Of a DNA stretch of 64,000 nucleotides, positions 1 through 8,120 are shown piece by piece. Below the pieces are notes generated by a model. The model had not been told where the DNA came from. It did no database searches and saw only the letters and a program-made list of their open reading frames with translations. Both the position numbers and the translations under genes were made by a program. How positions within the stretch are numbered: the first letter of the stretch is position 1; every line of letters begins with the position of its first letter. The stretch covers positions 1 to 64,000 of the forward strand of contig NZ_ANAC01000003.1 in the NCBI RefSeq assembly GCF_000341225.1, given 5' to 3'. The DNA is from Nocardiopsis alba DSM 43377 (GTDB lineage Bacteria > Actinomycetota > Actinomycetes > Streptosporangiales > Streptosporangiaceae).

Positions 1-11
1 GCCCATGACGG

Positions 12-1712
12 TCAGTGGTCGGCGGCCTTCTCCGCCCCCGCGCCGGTGAGGGCGCGGACCTGGAGCATCGCGAACTTCTCGTAGTCGCGCTCCTTGGACA
101 TGTAGGTGCCGACCACGGCGCAGAGCAGACCCAGCGGCACCGACACCAGGGCCGGGTTGGGCAGCGGGAACCACGCGAAGTCGACGTTGGGCATGAGCGC
201 GCTCTCGGAGCCGGAGACCACCGGCGAGAAGAACACCAGACCGACCGCGCCGATCAGGCCGCCGTAGATACCGGCCAGGGCCCCGGTGGTGTTGAACCGC
301 TTCCAGAACAGGCTGAGCAGCAGCGGAGGCAGGTTGGCGGACGCCGCGATGGCGAACGCCAGGGAGACCAGGAAGGCCACGTTGAGGTTCTGCGCGAACA
401 CCGCCAGCACGATCGCCACCAGGCCCACGAACCACGTGACGATCCGGGCGACCTTGACCTCCTCGGCGCCGGTGGCCTTGCCCCCGCGGATCACGGAGTT
501 GTAGAAGTCGTGAGCCAGGGAGGAGGACGAGGCGATGGTCAGACCGGCCACCGTCGTGAGGATGGTCGCGAAGGCCACGGAGGCGATGACCGCCAGCATG
601 ATCGAGGCGAACAGCGAACCGCCGATGTTGGAGCCCACCGCCTCGGCGAGCATCGGCGCGGCCGTGTTGCCGGCCGGGTTCTGTTCGGAGATCGTCTCGT
701 GTCCCACCAGGGCCGCGGCCCCGAAACCGAGGACGAGGGTCATCAGGTAGAAGACGCCGATGAGGCCGATACCCCAGTTGACGGACTTACGCGCGGTGGT
801 CGAGTCCGGGACCGTGTAGAAGCGGATCAGGATGTGCGGCAGACCCGCGGTGCCCAGCACCAGGGCCATGCCGAGGCTGATCAGGTCCAGCTTGTTCCAC
901 ATGGTCTGGAGGGCGTCGCCCGGGACCTCCTGGCCGTACACCTGGCCAGGCTGGAGGAACGCCTCGCCCTTGCCGCTGTTGGAGGCCGCGGCGTCCATGA
1001 GGGCGCCGAAGTTGAAGCCGTAGATCGACAGGGTCAGCATGACCAGGAAGGCGACCGCGACCATGAGGAAGGCGGCCTGGACGATCTGGACCCAGGTGGT
1101 GCCCTTCATACCGCCGAAGGTCACGTAGATGACCATGAGCAGGCCGACCACGACGATCCCCATGATCTTCGCGACGTCCCCGGACATGCCCAGGTAGGTC
1201 TGGTCTCCCTGGATCCCCAGCAGCAGGGCGATCAGGGCGCCCGCGCCGACCATCTGCGCGATCAGATAGAAGATCGACACGGTCAGGGTGGAGACCGCCG
1301 CCGCGGTACGGACGGGGCGCTGTCGCATCCGGTAGGACAGCACGTCGCCCATGGTGTAGCGGCCGGAGTTGCGCAGCAGTTCGGCGACCAGCAGGAGGGC
1401 GATCAGCCAGGCGACGAGGAAGCCGATGGAGTAGAGGAAGCCGTCGTAGCCGAAGAGGGCGATGGTGCCCGCGATACCGAGGAAGGACGCCGCCGACATG
1501 TAGTCGCCGGCGATGGCGAAGCCGTTCTGGGGGGCGCTGAACCCGCGGCCTCCGGAGTGGAAGTCCGTGGCGGTGTGGGTGCGCTTGTTGGCCCAGGCGG
1601 TGATGGCCAGGGTGCCGACGATGGTGATGAGGAACAGGACCATGGTGATGGTCCTGCTGGCCCCGGTCACCGCGCCCTCTTGGGCGAGGAGGAGTCCGCT
1701 GGAGAGGATCAC
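12..1712 (-). CDS. actP: Cation/acetate symporter (ActP-type)
   Basis: A 566-residue sodium:solute symporter of the ActP/MctC group, which brings acetate and related short monocarboxylates into the cell with a cation. About 13 hydrophobic segments run along the whole protein. The first follows a short N-terminal region, and the early stretch with GRGFSAPQNGFAIAGDYMSAASFLG is the conserved substrate/cation core of this family. The start overlaps the stop of the DUF485 gene by four bases, so the two are translationally coupled, as in the classical yjcH-actP pair. The stop lies only 11 bases from the window edge, and another minus-strand ATG begins at position 6, so the operon may continue outside. 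The exact substrate (acetate, propionate or pyruvate) cannot be read from sequence. Confidence 0.93.
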   Translation of the reverse strand: MILSSGLLLAQEGAVTGASRTITMVLFLITIVGTLAITAWANKRTHTATDFHSGGRGFSAPQNGFAIAGDYMSAASFLGIAGTIALFGYDGFLYSIGFLVAWLIALLLVAELLRNSGRYTMGDVLSYRMRQRPVRTAAAVSTLTVSIFYLIAQMVGAGALIALLLGIQGDQTYLGMSGDVAKIMGIVVVGLLMVIYVTFGGMKGTTWVQIVQAAFLMVAVAFLVMLTLSIYGFNFGALMDAAASNSGKGEAFLQPGQVYGQEVPGDALQTMWNKLDLISLGMALVLGTAGLPHILIRFYTVPDSTTARKSVNWGIGLIGVFYLMTLVLGFGAAALVGHETISEQNPAGNTAAPMLAEAVGSNIGGSLFASIMLAVIASVAFATILTTVAGLTIASSSSLAHDFYNSVIRGGKATGAEEVKVARIVTWFVGLVAIVLAVFAQNLNVAFLVSLAFAIAASANLPPLLLSLFWKRFNTTGALAGIYGGLIGAVGLVFFSPVVSGSESALMPNVDFAWFPLPNPALVSVPLGLLCAVVGTYMSKERDYEKFAMLQVRALTGAGAEKAADH

Positions 1713-2122
1713 CTGTTCTCCTCCGACTTCTTCTCGGCGAGCCCCATGAGCTCGTCACGCAGTTCGTAGGAGAGCGGGTCGAACCTCTTGCGGGCGTACC
1801 AGGAGTAGAGGATCGCGATCCCGAAGGTGGTGACGAACTGGAGCAGCCCGAGCAGGAGAGCCATGTTGACCCCGCCGGCCACCTCGATCGCCATGAAGTC
1901 GCGGGCGAACCCCGAGAGCACGACGTAGAGCGCGTACCAGAGCAGGAACGCCACGGTCATCGGGAAGACGAAGACGAAGAGGGTGCGACGGAGTCGGTGG
2001 AAACGCGGGTCGGCGTGCATCGCGACGAACGCCTCGGTCGGGATGGGCTCGGCCGAGTGGGCCTCGTCCTCCCGTGGTGTCGGTGTCGGATCCTTCGCCG
2101 ACGATGACGATTGTGTGGCCAT
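1709..2122 (-). CDS. DUF485 membrane protein, partner of the acetate symporter
   Basis: A 137-residue protein of the DUF485 (YjcH-like) family, found immediately before ActP-type symporters in many bacteria and probably an accessory subunit, although its role is not proven. The first ~45 residues are polar and acidic. Two strong membrane helices follow (around residues 48-70 and 85-110), then a charged tail with Tyr-Ala-Arg-Lys-Arg-Phe-Asp-Pro. It is the first gene of the minus-strand operon, so its promoter must lie between 2123 and the divergent guanidine-controlled gene. Coupling to the symporter start through a 4-base overlap supports joint function. Confidence 0.85.
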   Translation of the reverse strand: MATQSSSSAKDPTPTPREDEAHSAEPIPTEAFVAMHADPRFHRLRRTLFVFVFPMTVAFLLWYALYVVLSGFARDFMAIEVAGGVNMALLLGLLQFVTTFGIAILYSWYARKRFDPLSYELRDELMGLAEKKSEENR

Positions 2123-2445
2123 GCTGCTCGTTACCTCCGGGGGATGGGCAGGGGTCGTGTGCGCCGACGGGTGCCGGTTCCCGATATGTGACCTGGGTTA
2201 CCCGGCACTGTAAGGAGGGGCACTCGCCCTGAGCAGGGGGCTCGCGCGGGCGAGCGCCGAACGCGGACGCGGAGCGTCGAGCGGTCGTCCACCGTGCGAC
2301 CAACGGTCACCTGAAGCGCCGAACGGTCGCCGGGCGGTCGCGTCCGACGTCGGACACGACGCCCGACGATGGTGACCGACCCCTCCACCCACCCCGGAAT
2401 CCCCCCGTGAAGGGGGCCGTTGTACCGTTCGAGCACCTGTGGACC
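2123..2445. other. Divergent intergenic region (acetate operon / guanidine exporter)
   Basis: No gene is supported in this ~320-base spacer. It must carry the promoter of the minus-strand DUF485-actP operon and the plus-strand promoter of the riboswitch-gdx transcript. I see no strongly conserved -35/-10 pair. The reading frames that cross it show no coding character. Confidence 0.5.
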
Positions 2446-2485
2446 CCGGACGAGGGCGCCGTACCCGGTCATGACAAGACGGCGC
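2446..2485 (+). promoter_or_regulatory. Guanidine-III riboswitch (ykkC-III)
   Basis: The 40-base segment has the elements of the compact guanidine-III aptamer: CCGGACGAGG at 2446-2455, GCGCCGTACCCGG at 2456-2468, and GACAAGACGGCGC at 2473-2485. GCGCC pairs with the 3' GGCGC, and CCGG near the 5' end pairs with CCCGG to form the pseudoknot. By memory it differs from the structurally characterised Thermobifida fusca aptamer by one missing base and about one substitution. It ends 34 bases before the start codon. The ribosome-binding site GGAGG is at 2506-2510, so control of translation initiation fits. Guanidinium binding is expected to switch on the exporter. Confidence 0.93.
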
Positions 2486-2519
2486 GCACCGATCCCTGCG
2501 TTCGTGGAGGTAACAGGTC

Positions 2520-2834
2520 ATGGCCTGGCTCGTACTCGTGATCTCGGGTCTTCTCGAGACCGCCTGGGCGGCGGCGCTCAACGCCTCTCAGGGCTTCACC
2601 CGTCTGTGGCCGTCGGTGACCTTCGTGGTCACCCTGGCGCTGAGCATGGCCGGTCTGGCCTACGCGCTGCGCACCATCCCCCTGGGCACCGGCTACGCCG
2701 TGTGGGTGTCGATCGGTGTGGTCGGCACCGCTCTGATCGGCTCCTTCTTCCTCGGGGAGGGCTTCAGCCTTCCCAAGGCGCTGTGCCTGATCGCGATCGT
2801 GGCCGGTGTGATCGGCCTCAAGCTGCTCCACTGA
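2520..2834 (+). CDS. gdx: Guanidinium exporter, SMR family (Gdx/SugE type)
   Basis: A 104-residue small multidrug resistance protein with four transmembrane helices. Glu13 in the first helix is the conserved proton/cation-binding acid. Gly-Phe-Thr-Arg-Leu-Trp-Pro-Ser after helix 1 marks the SugE/Gdx subgroup, which exports guanidinium in exchange for protons, rather than the EmrE/QacE drug-export subgroup. The start is fixed by GGAGG nine bases upstream. The guanidine-III riboswitch just before the gene independently supports the substrate. A strong hairpin terminator follows the stop, so it is a single-gene transcript. Confidence 0.93.
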   Translation: MAWLVLVISGLLETAWAAALNASQGFTRLWPSVTFVVTLALSMAGLAYALRTIPLGTGYAVWVSIGVVGTALIGSFFLGEGFSLPKALCLIAIVAGVIGLKLLH

Positions 2835-2849
2835 ACCCCGGGAAAGACC

Positions 2850-2882
2850 CCGCCCCGGAACGTCCGAGACGTTCCGGGGCGG
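2850..2882. terminator. Bidirectional hairpin terminator
   Basis: A perfect 14-bp stem (CCGCCCCGGAACGT, 2850-2863) closes over a 5-base loop with its complement at 2869-2882. It lies between the convergent gdx and HAD-hydrolase genes and probably ends both transcripts. Confidence 0.8.
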
Positions 2883-2896
2883 TTCCATGTCCGGCC

Positions 2897-3712
2897 TCAG
2901 GCTCCGGCCAGGAGCTCCTCGACCACGCGGCCCACGCCGTCCTCGAAGCTGGACGGGGCCACCCGCAGTCCCAGCTCCGGGGCGAGCAGCCCCGGGTGTC
3001 CGCTCTCCATCGCGTAACCGGATCCGGCCCAGGTGAGGGCGGAGAGGTCGTTGGGCATGTCGCCGAAGGCCACCACCTCCTCGCGGGCCACCCCCCACTC
3101 CTCGCACAACAGGGCGAGGGTGCCGCCCTTGTTCACCCCGGCCGCGCTCACCTCCAACAGTCCGGCCCCACCGGAGTAGGTCACCTCGGCCAGAGGGCCG
3201 ACGGCGCTCAGGGCCGCCTCGTACATCAGGTTCACCGGGGTGCCCGCCGAACGGACGAGGAGTTTGGCGACCGGGGAGGCCGCCTCCAGCAGGGCGTCGG
3301 TGTCGTCGAGCACCCCCGAGACCCCGTCGGGCGACATCCACCATTCGAGCGCGTAGTCGGCGTCGTGGTAGAAGCCCGTTCCGGTCTCCACCCCGAAACC
3401 GAGGTCGGCGTCGGGCAGGGAGGCGCGGATCTTGGTGACGAGGGTCTCGGAGAGGGAGGGGTCGATCGCTCGGAGCAGGGGGTCCCGGCCGGGGATCCGG
3501 GCGTGGGCGCCGTTGCCGCAGACCACCGCGGCGCAGTCGAACAGGGCGGCGATGTGCTCGGTGTCCCGAGGCGGTCGGGCGGTCACGATCACCACCCGGA
3601 CGCCCGCCTCGATGGCGGAGTTCAGGGCCCGTCGGTTGCGTTCGGAGACCTCTCCCGTGCGTCCGAGGAGGGTTCCGTCGAGGTCGGTGGCGATGACACG
3701 AGGAAGGACCAT
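2897..3712 (-). CDS. HAD-superfamily (Cof-type) phosphatase
   Basis: A Cof/YbjI-like haloacid dehalogenase phosphatase of about 271 residues. Motif I is DLDGTLLG near residue 10, motif II is the Thr in VIVTARP around residue 50, the Lys of motif III is in GVNKGGTL, and motif IV is FGDMPNDLSAL. The sizeable C2B-type cap between motifs II and III is typical of enzymes acting on small phosphorylated metabolites. I chose the ATG at 3712 because family members start just before motif I; the frame stays open to a GTG at 3790 that would overlap the upstream gene. It is the last gene after the STM4011-type radical SAM gene with a 65-base gap, so it may be co-transcribed with that operon. Substrate unknown. 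Confidence 0.85.
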   Translation of the reverse strand: MVLPRVIATDLDGTLLGRTGEVSERNRRALNSAIEAGVRVVIVTARPPRDTEHIAALFDCAAVVCGNGAHARIPGRDPLLRAIDPSLSETLVTKIRASLPDADLGFGVETGTGFYHDADYALEWWMSPDGVSGVLDDTDALLEAASPVAKLLVRSAGTPVNLMYEAALSAVGPLAEVTYSGGAGLLEVSAAGVNKGGTLALLCEEWGVAREEVVAFGDMPNDLSALTWAGSGYAMESGHPGLLAPELGLRVAPSSFEDGVGRVVEELLAGA

Positions 3713-3777
3713 GGACGCATTATGGCGGTCGAGAAGGACGGTTTCGAGGGGATACCGATGCTTCTGACGTCCGCCCG

Positions 3778-4716
3778 TCAGGAGGGCCACCGGGCGGGGA
3801 TCCGCTCGATCACGCCTCCCCGGAACACCTCGTACAGGTCCAACGACTCCAGATGGACGTAGCCGATGTGGCAGTCACAGCTCGTGAGAGGGCAGGCCGA
3901 GGGCCCCAGGCGCGCGCGGAAGGAGCCGTCGTACAGGTTGCCCAGCGGCACGTCCACGAAGTGACACCGTCGTACGTTCCCCTCGCCGTCCACGGACAGC
4001 ACGGTGTCACCCGTACGACAGGGAAGACCCCGGGCGGGGTGAGGGAGGCGACTGTAGTGGAAGTGCGGATCGATCGCCTGCCAGAGGGCCGCCTCGGCGT
4101 CGGTGTAAGAGCGCCCCTCGGCGGCGTTCACCCACAGGTACACCTCCTCGGGCAGATCGGCGCGCATCCGCCGGACCGCGTCCAGGTGTTCGGGCAGACC
4201 CACCGTTCCCACGCTGAAGCGCACGCCCATGGCGGTCAGTTCGCGGGCCTTGGCGAGGAAACGCTCGTGCGCCACCTCGCCGGGGTGGTAGGTGGCCCAC
4301 AGCGCCGCCTTCGTCCGGTCGCAGTCGGCGAGCCAGCCCGTCCGTCCGCTCAGATTGGTCTGGATCGCCACCCGCTCCACGTGCGCCATACCGCTCAGCC
4401 GGGTGATGGCCCGCCGGTACCAGGAGCGGACCAGCCCCTCGCCCCACGGGGTGAAGAGCACCGAGATCCGGGATCCGGGGTCGGCCTCGGCCCGGGCCGC
4501 CACCCAGTCGGTGAAGCGTTCCAGGGCGGCCCGGTCCACGCGCAGGGTCTCGGGGGAGTCCCGACGCTTGGCGAAGGGACAGTAGGGGCAGTCGTAGTCG
4601 CAACTGGCCAACGGGCCCCGGTAGAGAAGGGTGAGGTGCTCCGGGAGAGGGGCGTGCGAACCCGGCCCCGCCCGGGGGGACGGGTCGGGCAGGTCGACGA
4701 GACGGTTCGAGGTCAT
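3778..4716 (-). CDS. STM4011-family radical SAM protein
   Basis: A 312-residue radical SAM enzyme. The [4Fe-4S] motif C-x3-C-x2-C is at Cys39/43/46 in CDYDCPYC. Further cysteines in the C-terminal third (LPCRTGD, RRCHF, then Cys-x5-Cys-x-Cys) lie in a Gly-rich SPASM-like layout and probably bind an auxiliary Fe-S cluster. Length and layout match the family named after Salmonella STM4011, whose reaction is unknown. The gene starts five bases after the STM4012-type stop and belongs to a minus-strand operon with the other STM4012-4015 families. SPASM-type radical SAM enzymes often modify peptides, but no precursor peptide is visible nearby. Confidence 0.85.
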   Translation of the reverse strand: MTSNRLVDLPDPSPRAGPGSHAPLPEHLTLLYRGPLASCDYDCPYCPFAKRRDSPETLRVDRAALERFTDWVAARAEADPGSRISVLFTPWGEGLVRSWYRRAITRLSGMAHVERVAIQTNLSGRTGWLADCDRTKAALWATYHPGEVAHERFLAKARELTAMGVRFSVGTVGLPEHLDAVRRMRADLPEEVYLWVNAAEGRSYTDAEAALWQAIDPHFHYSRLPHPARGLPCRTGDTVLSVDGEGNVRRCHFVDVPLGNLYDGSFRARLGPSACPLTSCDCHIGYVHLESLDLYEVFRGGVIERIPARWPS

Positions 4717-4720
4717 CGGG

Positions 4721-6070
4721 TCACCCGGCCTCGTACTCGTCCATGAGCCGGTTCACCCGCGCGGAGAACAGGTCCGGTCCGATCGCGTCGGAGTGGGCCA
4801 GGCCCTCCTCGGTGAGACGGAGCGTTCCGGAGTCGACGGAGTCCTCCCCGGGGACCAGCCATCCCCGGGCGTTCAGGGCGGCGAACTCGGTGGGCAGGTC
4901 GGCGGCCGGGTGGGAGCCGAACCGCTCCGTGTAGGCGGCCACGTCCAACCCCTCCACCCGCAACAGCGACTGGAGCACGTGGCGGCGGCGACGTTCCTCC
5001 TCGTCCAGGTGGAACCCCACCTCGGCCCGGGTGAAGTCCTCGGTGTCCCGGCCGACGTAGTCCTCGATGATCGACCGCACCTTCCCGATCCCCACCGCGT
5101 AGTCGAAGGAGTAGTGGGTGCCGCGGGTGTAGGAGCGGGCACCACAGCCCAGACCCACCATGCCGTCGGTCTGACAGGAATGGTCGGGGAGGGCCGTCGT
5201 CGGTGCGTCCGCCCGACGGAACATCCGCATGGACACCTGCTCGTATCCGCGCTCGCGCAGATGGTCCCGGCCCTGGCGGTACAGGGACAGACGGTGGTCG
5301 TCCCAGGCGCGGGCGCGACGACCCAGACCGGTGAGCGGGCGCACGTAGAGCGGGTAGAGGTAGACCTCCTCCGGTCGCCACGACAGCGCCGTGTCCAGCG
5401 AGTACCTCCAGGTGTCCGGGGTCTGCCGCTCGATGCCGTAGATGAGGTCCACGTTGAGGTCGGCGCGGGTGTGCTCGCGGATGGCGGCCAGGGCGAGGTC
5501 CACCTCCGCGCGCTTCTGCGGACGGCCGGCGGCGTGCGCCTCGGGGTCGAGGAAGCTCTGCACCCCCATGCTGATCCGGGTGACGCCGAGCGACTCCAGG
5601 ACCCGGAGCCGATCCGGGGTCGCGGTGGCCGGTGAGGTCTCCACGGACATCGGGATCCGCTTCAGGTCCACCCCGAAGGCCGATTCGATGATGGCGTAGG
5701 TCCGCGCCAGCTCGTCGGCGGTCAGGTAGGTGGGGGTGCCGCCGCCCAGGGCCGCGCGGGCGAAGGAGGCGCCCTCCGGCAGGCCTGAGGCGACGGCCTC
5801 GGCCTGCCGCTCCATGGCGTCGAGGTAGGCGGTGACCTGTTCGGCCGGCGGGGTGGAACGGGTGAACAGGTTGCAGAAGCCGCAGCGCATCTCGCAGAAG
5901 GGGATGTGCGCGTACAGCGACAGCGCGCCGACCTCCTCGTCCCGCCACAGGTCGGCCAGGCGCGGCCGTTCCTCGAACGGGCGATAGGCCGTCTTGTGCG
6001 GATAGGCGTACACGTACGAGCGGTACGGGGAGTCCGGGCGCACGGGCTCGGTCATCGGGACGACGCTCAC
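4721..6070 (-). CDS. STM4012-family radical SAM protein (HemN-like)
   Basis: A 449-residue radical SAM protein related to coproporphyrinogen dehydrogenase. HIPFC-x3-C-x2-C gives the cluster ligands Cys59/63/66, followed by GGGTPTYL, NVDLIYGI and a HemN-type C-terminal domain. It is not the haem enzyme; it belongs to the uncharacterised STM4012 family. The start is GTG at 6070, with a strong GAGGAGGAG ribosome site and a 4-base GTGA overlap with the upstream hydrolase stop. The ATG at 6055 has no such site. Pairing of this HemN-like enzyme with the SPASM-like STM4011 enzyme is constant in the cluster as known from Salmonella. Confidence 0.86.
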   Translation of the reverse strand: MSVVPMTEPVRPDSPYRSYVYAYPHKTAYRPFEERPRLADLWRDEEVGALSLYAHIPFCEMRCGFCNLFTRSTPPAEQVTAYLDAMERQAEAVASGLPEGASFARAALGGGTPTYLTADELARTYAIIESAFGVDLKRIPMSVETSPATATPDRLRVLESLGVTRISMGVQSFLDPEAHAAGRPQKRAEVDLALAAIREHTRADLNVDLIYGIERQTPDTWRYSLDTALSWRPEEVYLYPLYVRPLTGLGRRARAWDDHRLSLYRQGRDHLRERGYEQVSMRMFRRADAPTTALPDHSCQTDGMVGLGCGARSYTRGTHYSFDYAVGIGKVRSIIEDYVGRDTEDFTRAEVGFHLDEEERRRRHVLQSLLRVEGLDVAAYTERFGSHPAADLPTEFAALNARGWLVPGEDSVDSGTLRLTEEGLAHSDAIGPDLFSARVNRLMDEYEAG

Positions 6071-6894
6071 GCGTTCTCCTCCTCGTGGACGTGGCCGTGC
6101 GGCAGGACGGCGTGCGTGTAGGGGACCGTCCACACGACCTCGTGGCCGATCCGGTGGCCCGTGTGCCCGTCCTCGCCGTAGGCGGTGCCGTGGTCCGAGC
6201 ACACGATCGCGAAACAGGGGCGGCGGGCGGCCATCGCGGTGAGCAGCGGGGGCAGGTGGCGGTCCACGTACTCCAGGGCGGCGGCGTGGCTCTCCCTGGT
6301 GTCACCGGCCTCGCGGGTCGCCCCGGGCAGATGGAACCAGTTGGGCTGGTGCAGGGCGGACACGTTGAGCAGGAGGAAGAGGGGGCGCTCGGCGGGGATC
6401 GCCGTGGTGATCGAGACGGCCCGCTCCACCTGGTGCTCGAAGGAACGGGGGTCGGTGACCCCGAAGGACTCCTCCCAATGGCTCTCGGCGAACATGTCGG
6501 GCAGCACCGACCCCAGGGCCGAACGGCGGTTGAAGAAGCCGGTACCGCCCACACAGGCCGTGTGATAGCCCTCGGCGGCCAGGCCCGAGGCCAGGTCCGG
6601 GGTGTCGAACGTCCAGGTGCCCGGGGCGGTCGAGACGCTGCCGGGGAAGGCGGCGGCGAACAGGCGGGGGTGCGGGCCGGGCGAGGAGGGGGTGGGCAGG
6701 AACCCGGCGAGCATGGCCAGGTGGGAGGCGTAGGTGAAGCTCGCGGGGGAGTGCCGCTCCTCCCAACCGCCCTCGGGGAGCAGGCGGGCCAGGTTCGGGA
6801 TACGGCCGGCGTCGGCGAGCTCGACCGCCACGTCGTACCTCAGGGTGTCCAGGGTGAGCAGCAGGATGTCGTGCGTGCCCACCACGGTGTTCAT
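6067..6894 (-). CDS. STM4013/SEN3800-family hydrolase (sulfatase/alkaline phosphatase fold)
   Basis: A 275-residue protein of the alkaline phosphatase/sulfatase superfamily. LLLTLDTLRYDV at residues ~11-22 supplies the first metal-binding Asp. The segment SPASFTYASH occupies the nucleophile position, so a Thr is the likely nucleophile rather than the formylglycine-forming Cys of true sulfatases. SDHGTAYGEDGH near residue 235 gives the Asp-His metal ligands. It is compact compared with 450-550-residue sulfatases. There is no signal peptide, so it acts in the cytoplasm. The start at 6894 is chosen by domain alignment and a GGAG 11 bases upstream. It overlaps the STM4012-type start by four bases. 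Confidence 0.82.
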   Translation of the reverse strand: MNTVVGTHDILLLTLDTLRYDVAVELADAGRIPNLARLLPEGGWEERHSPASFTYASHLAMLAGFLPTPSSPGPHPRLFAAAFPGSVSTAPGTWTFDTPDLASGLAAEGYHTACVGGTGFFNRRSALGSVLPDMFAESHWEESFGVTDPRSFEHQVERAVSITTAIPAERPLFLLLNVSALHQPNWFHLPGATREAGDTRESHAAALEYVDRHLPPLLTAMAARRPCFAIVCSDHGTAYGEDGHTGHRIGHEVVWTVPYTHAVLPHGHVHEEENA

Positions 6895-6938
6895 GTCCGG
6901 TGTGGCTCCGGGCCGGACGGCCCCGGTCGTGCTGGTGT

Positions 6939-8120
6939 TCAACGAGGTTCCAGTGTGGGTGAGGACGGATATCGGGATTCGGGGGACGGGGTTCGGCGGG
7001 GCGGTACGGGGAAACGACCGGTCGCCAGGGCGTGCAGCTGTTCCGCGTGGGTGCTCCGCCCCTCGTGCAGGACCCCGGGGAGAAGGTCGCCGAAGGCGTT
7101 GACCTCGCAGATCGTGAACCGACGACGGTCGGGTGAGATCAACAGGTCCACCCCGGCGTGCAGAGTGGAATCGAAGACCGCGGCGGCCCGTTCGGCGACG
7201 GACATCGCCTCGCCCCAGGAACCGGGGCCCATGCTCGAGCGCAGCGTCTCCAGGTCCCCTCGGGCGTTGCCCAGGTGCAGGTTGGTCAACGGAGAACGGG
7301 ACGAGCGCACCACCACGTGGGTGGCACGACCCGCCACGACCAGGACCCGGAGGTCCACCACGCGACCATCGAGGGAGGCCTTGGGCGACCAGCGTTCCAC
7401 GTGCGGGCCCTCGGCGACCAGCGCGTCCACCACCGCCGCGACCTCGGCCTCGTCGGTGTAGGTGCGCAGGCGCAGGGAGTTGTACAGCTCCGCCCGACCG
7501 TCCTCGGAACGGCGCAGAGCGGCGGAGGTGACGGCCCTGACCCGGCCCCCCGAGGCCGTCGACAACGCGATCACCCCGGACGCGGACGAGCCGTGCGCCG
7601 GTTTGACGAACACCCGGGGCATCCGGTGCTCGGCCATGAGGGAGCGCAGGTGCCCGTATCCGGTGATCGGTCCGGGCAGGGCCGGCGGCACCGGGATTCC
7701 CGCCGCCTCCAGCCGGGCGTGGCAGCGGCGCTTGTCGCACATGTCCACCAGGTCGGCCGGGTCCTGGAGCAGGTGGGCGTCGGGGGTGGACGCCACCACC
7801 GTGGACAGCCGTTCCAGGGCGCGCACGAACCCCCGGTGCTGCTCGGCCGCCCCCTCCACCCGGTAAAGGTCCGGATCGTGGGGGAGCCCGCGCAACAGTC
7901 GCGCGGTGGCGGAGTCCTCGCCGGCCGAGTCGACCCGCACCAGGGCGCCCTCGGGCAGGCGCACGGTCGCGGAGGGGTCGGCCAGCTCGTGCCAGGGGAG
8001 CACGGCCGGTTCCGGTAGACCGAGTCCCCGGGCCGCCTCGGCGAACAGGGCGCGCCGCCGATTGCCCGGCACGCACACCACCACCAGGGGACGGTCGATC
8101 GACGGTAGGGGCACGGTCAC
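6939..8120 (-). CDS. STM4014-family ATP-grasp protein
   Basis: A 393-residue protein with an ATP-grasp domain: a preATP-like N-terminal region, VFVKPAHGSSASGV (Lys and Gly-rich loop) in the middle, then DLRVLVV, RSSRSPLTNLHLGN and ICEVNAFGD near the C-terminus for Mg-ATP binding. ATP-grasp enzymes make amide or thioester bonds through acyl-phosphates, so it is the likely ligase of this pathway. It matches the STM4014 family, whose substrate is unknown. The GTG start overlaps the stop of the adjacent LRR gene as GTGA. The last ~25 residues are Pro/Ser-rich and probably disordered. Confidence 0.8.
   Translation of the reverse strand: MTVPLPSIDRPLVVVCVPGNRRRALFAEAARGLGLPEPAVLPWHELADPSATVRLPEGALVRVDSAGEDSATARLLRGLPHDPDLYRVEGAAEQHRGFVRALERLSTVVASTPDAHLLQDPADLVDMCDKRRCHARLEAAGIPVPPALPGPITGYGHLRSLMAEHRMPRVFVKPAHGSSASGVIALSTASGGRVRAVTSAALRRSEDGRAELYNSLRLRTYTDEAEVAAVVDALVAEGPHVERWSPKASLDGRVVDLRVLVVAGRATHVVVRSSRSPLTNLHLGNARGDLETLRSSMGPGSWGEAMSVAERAAAVFDSTLHAGVDLLISPDRRRFTICEVNAFGDLLPGVLHEGRSTHAEQLHALATGRFPVPPRRTPSPESRYPSSPTLEPR

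Noticed and set aside
15..1769. 584-residue plus-strand frame antisense to the acetate symporter
   Set aside because: Its Gly/Arg/His/Asp-rich composition is the mirror of a GC-rich gene; no domain, and it lies entirely over a well-supported gene.
4721..6070. Coproporphyrinogen III dehydrogenase (HemN) call for the HemN-like protein
   Set aside because: The gene lies in an STM401x operon with STM4011/4013/4014/4015-type partners and fits the STM4012 family better than a haem enzyme.
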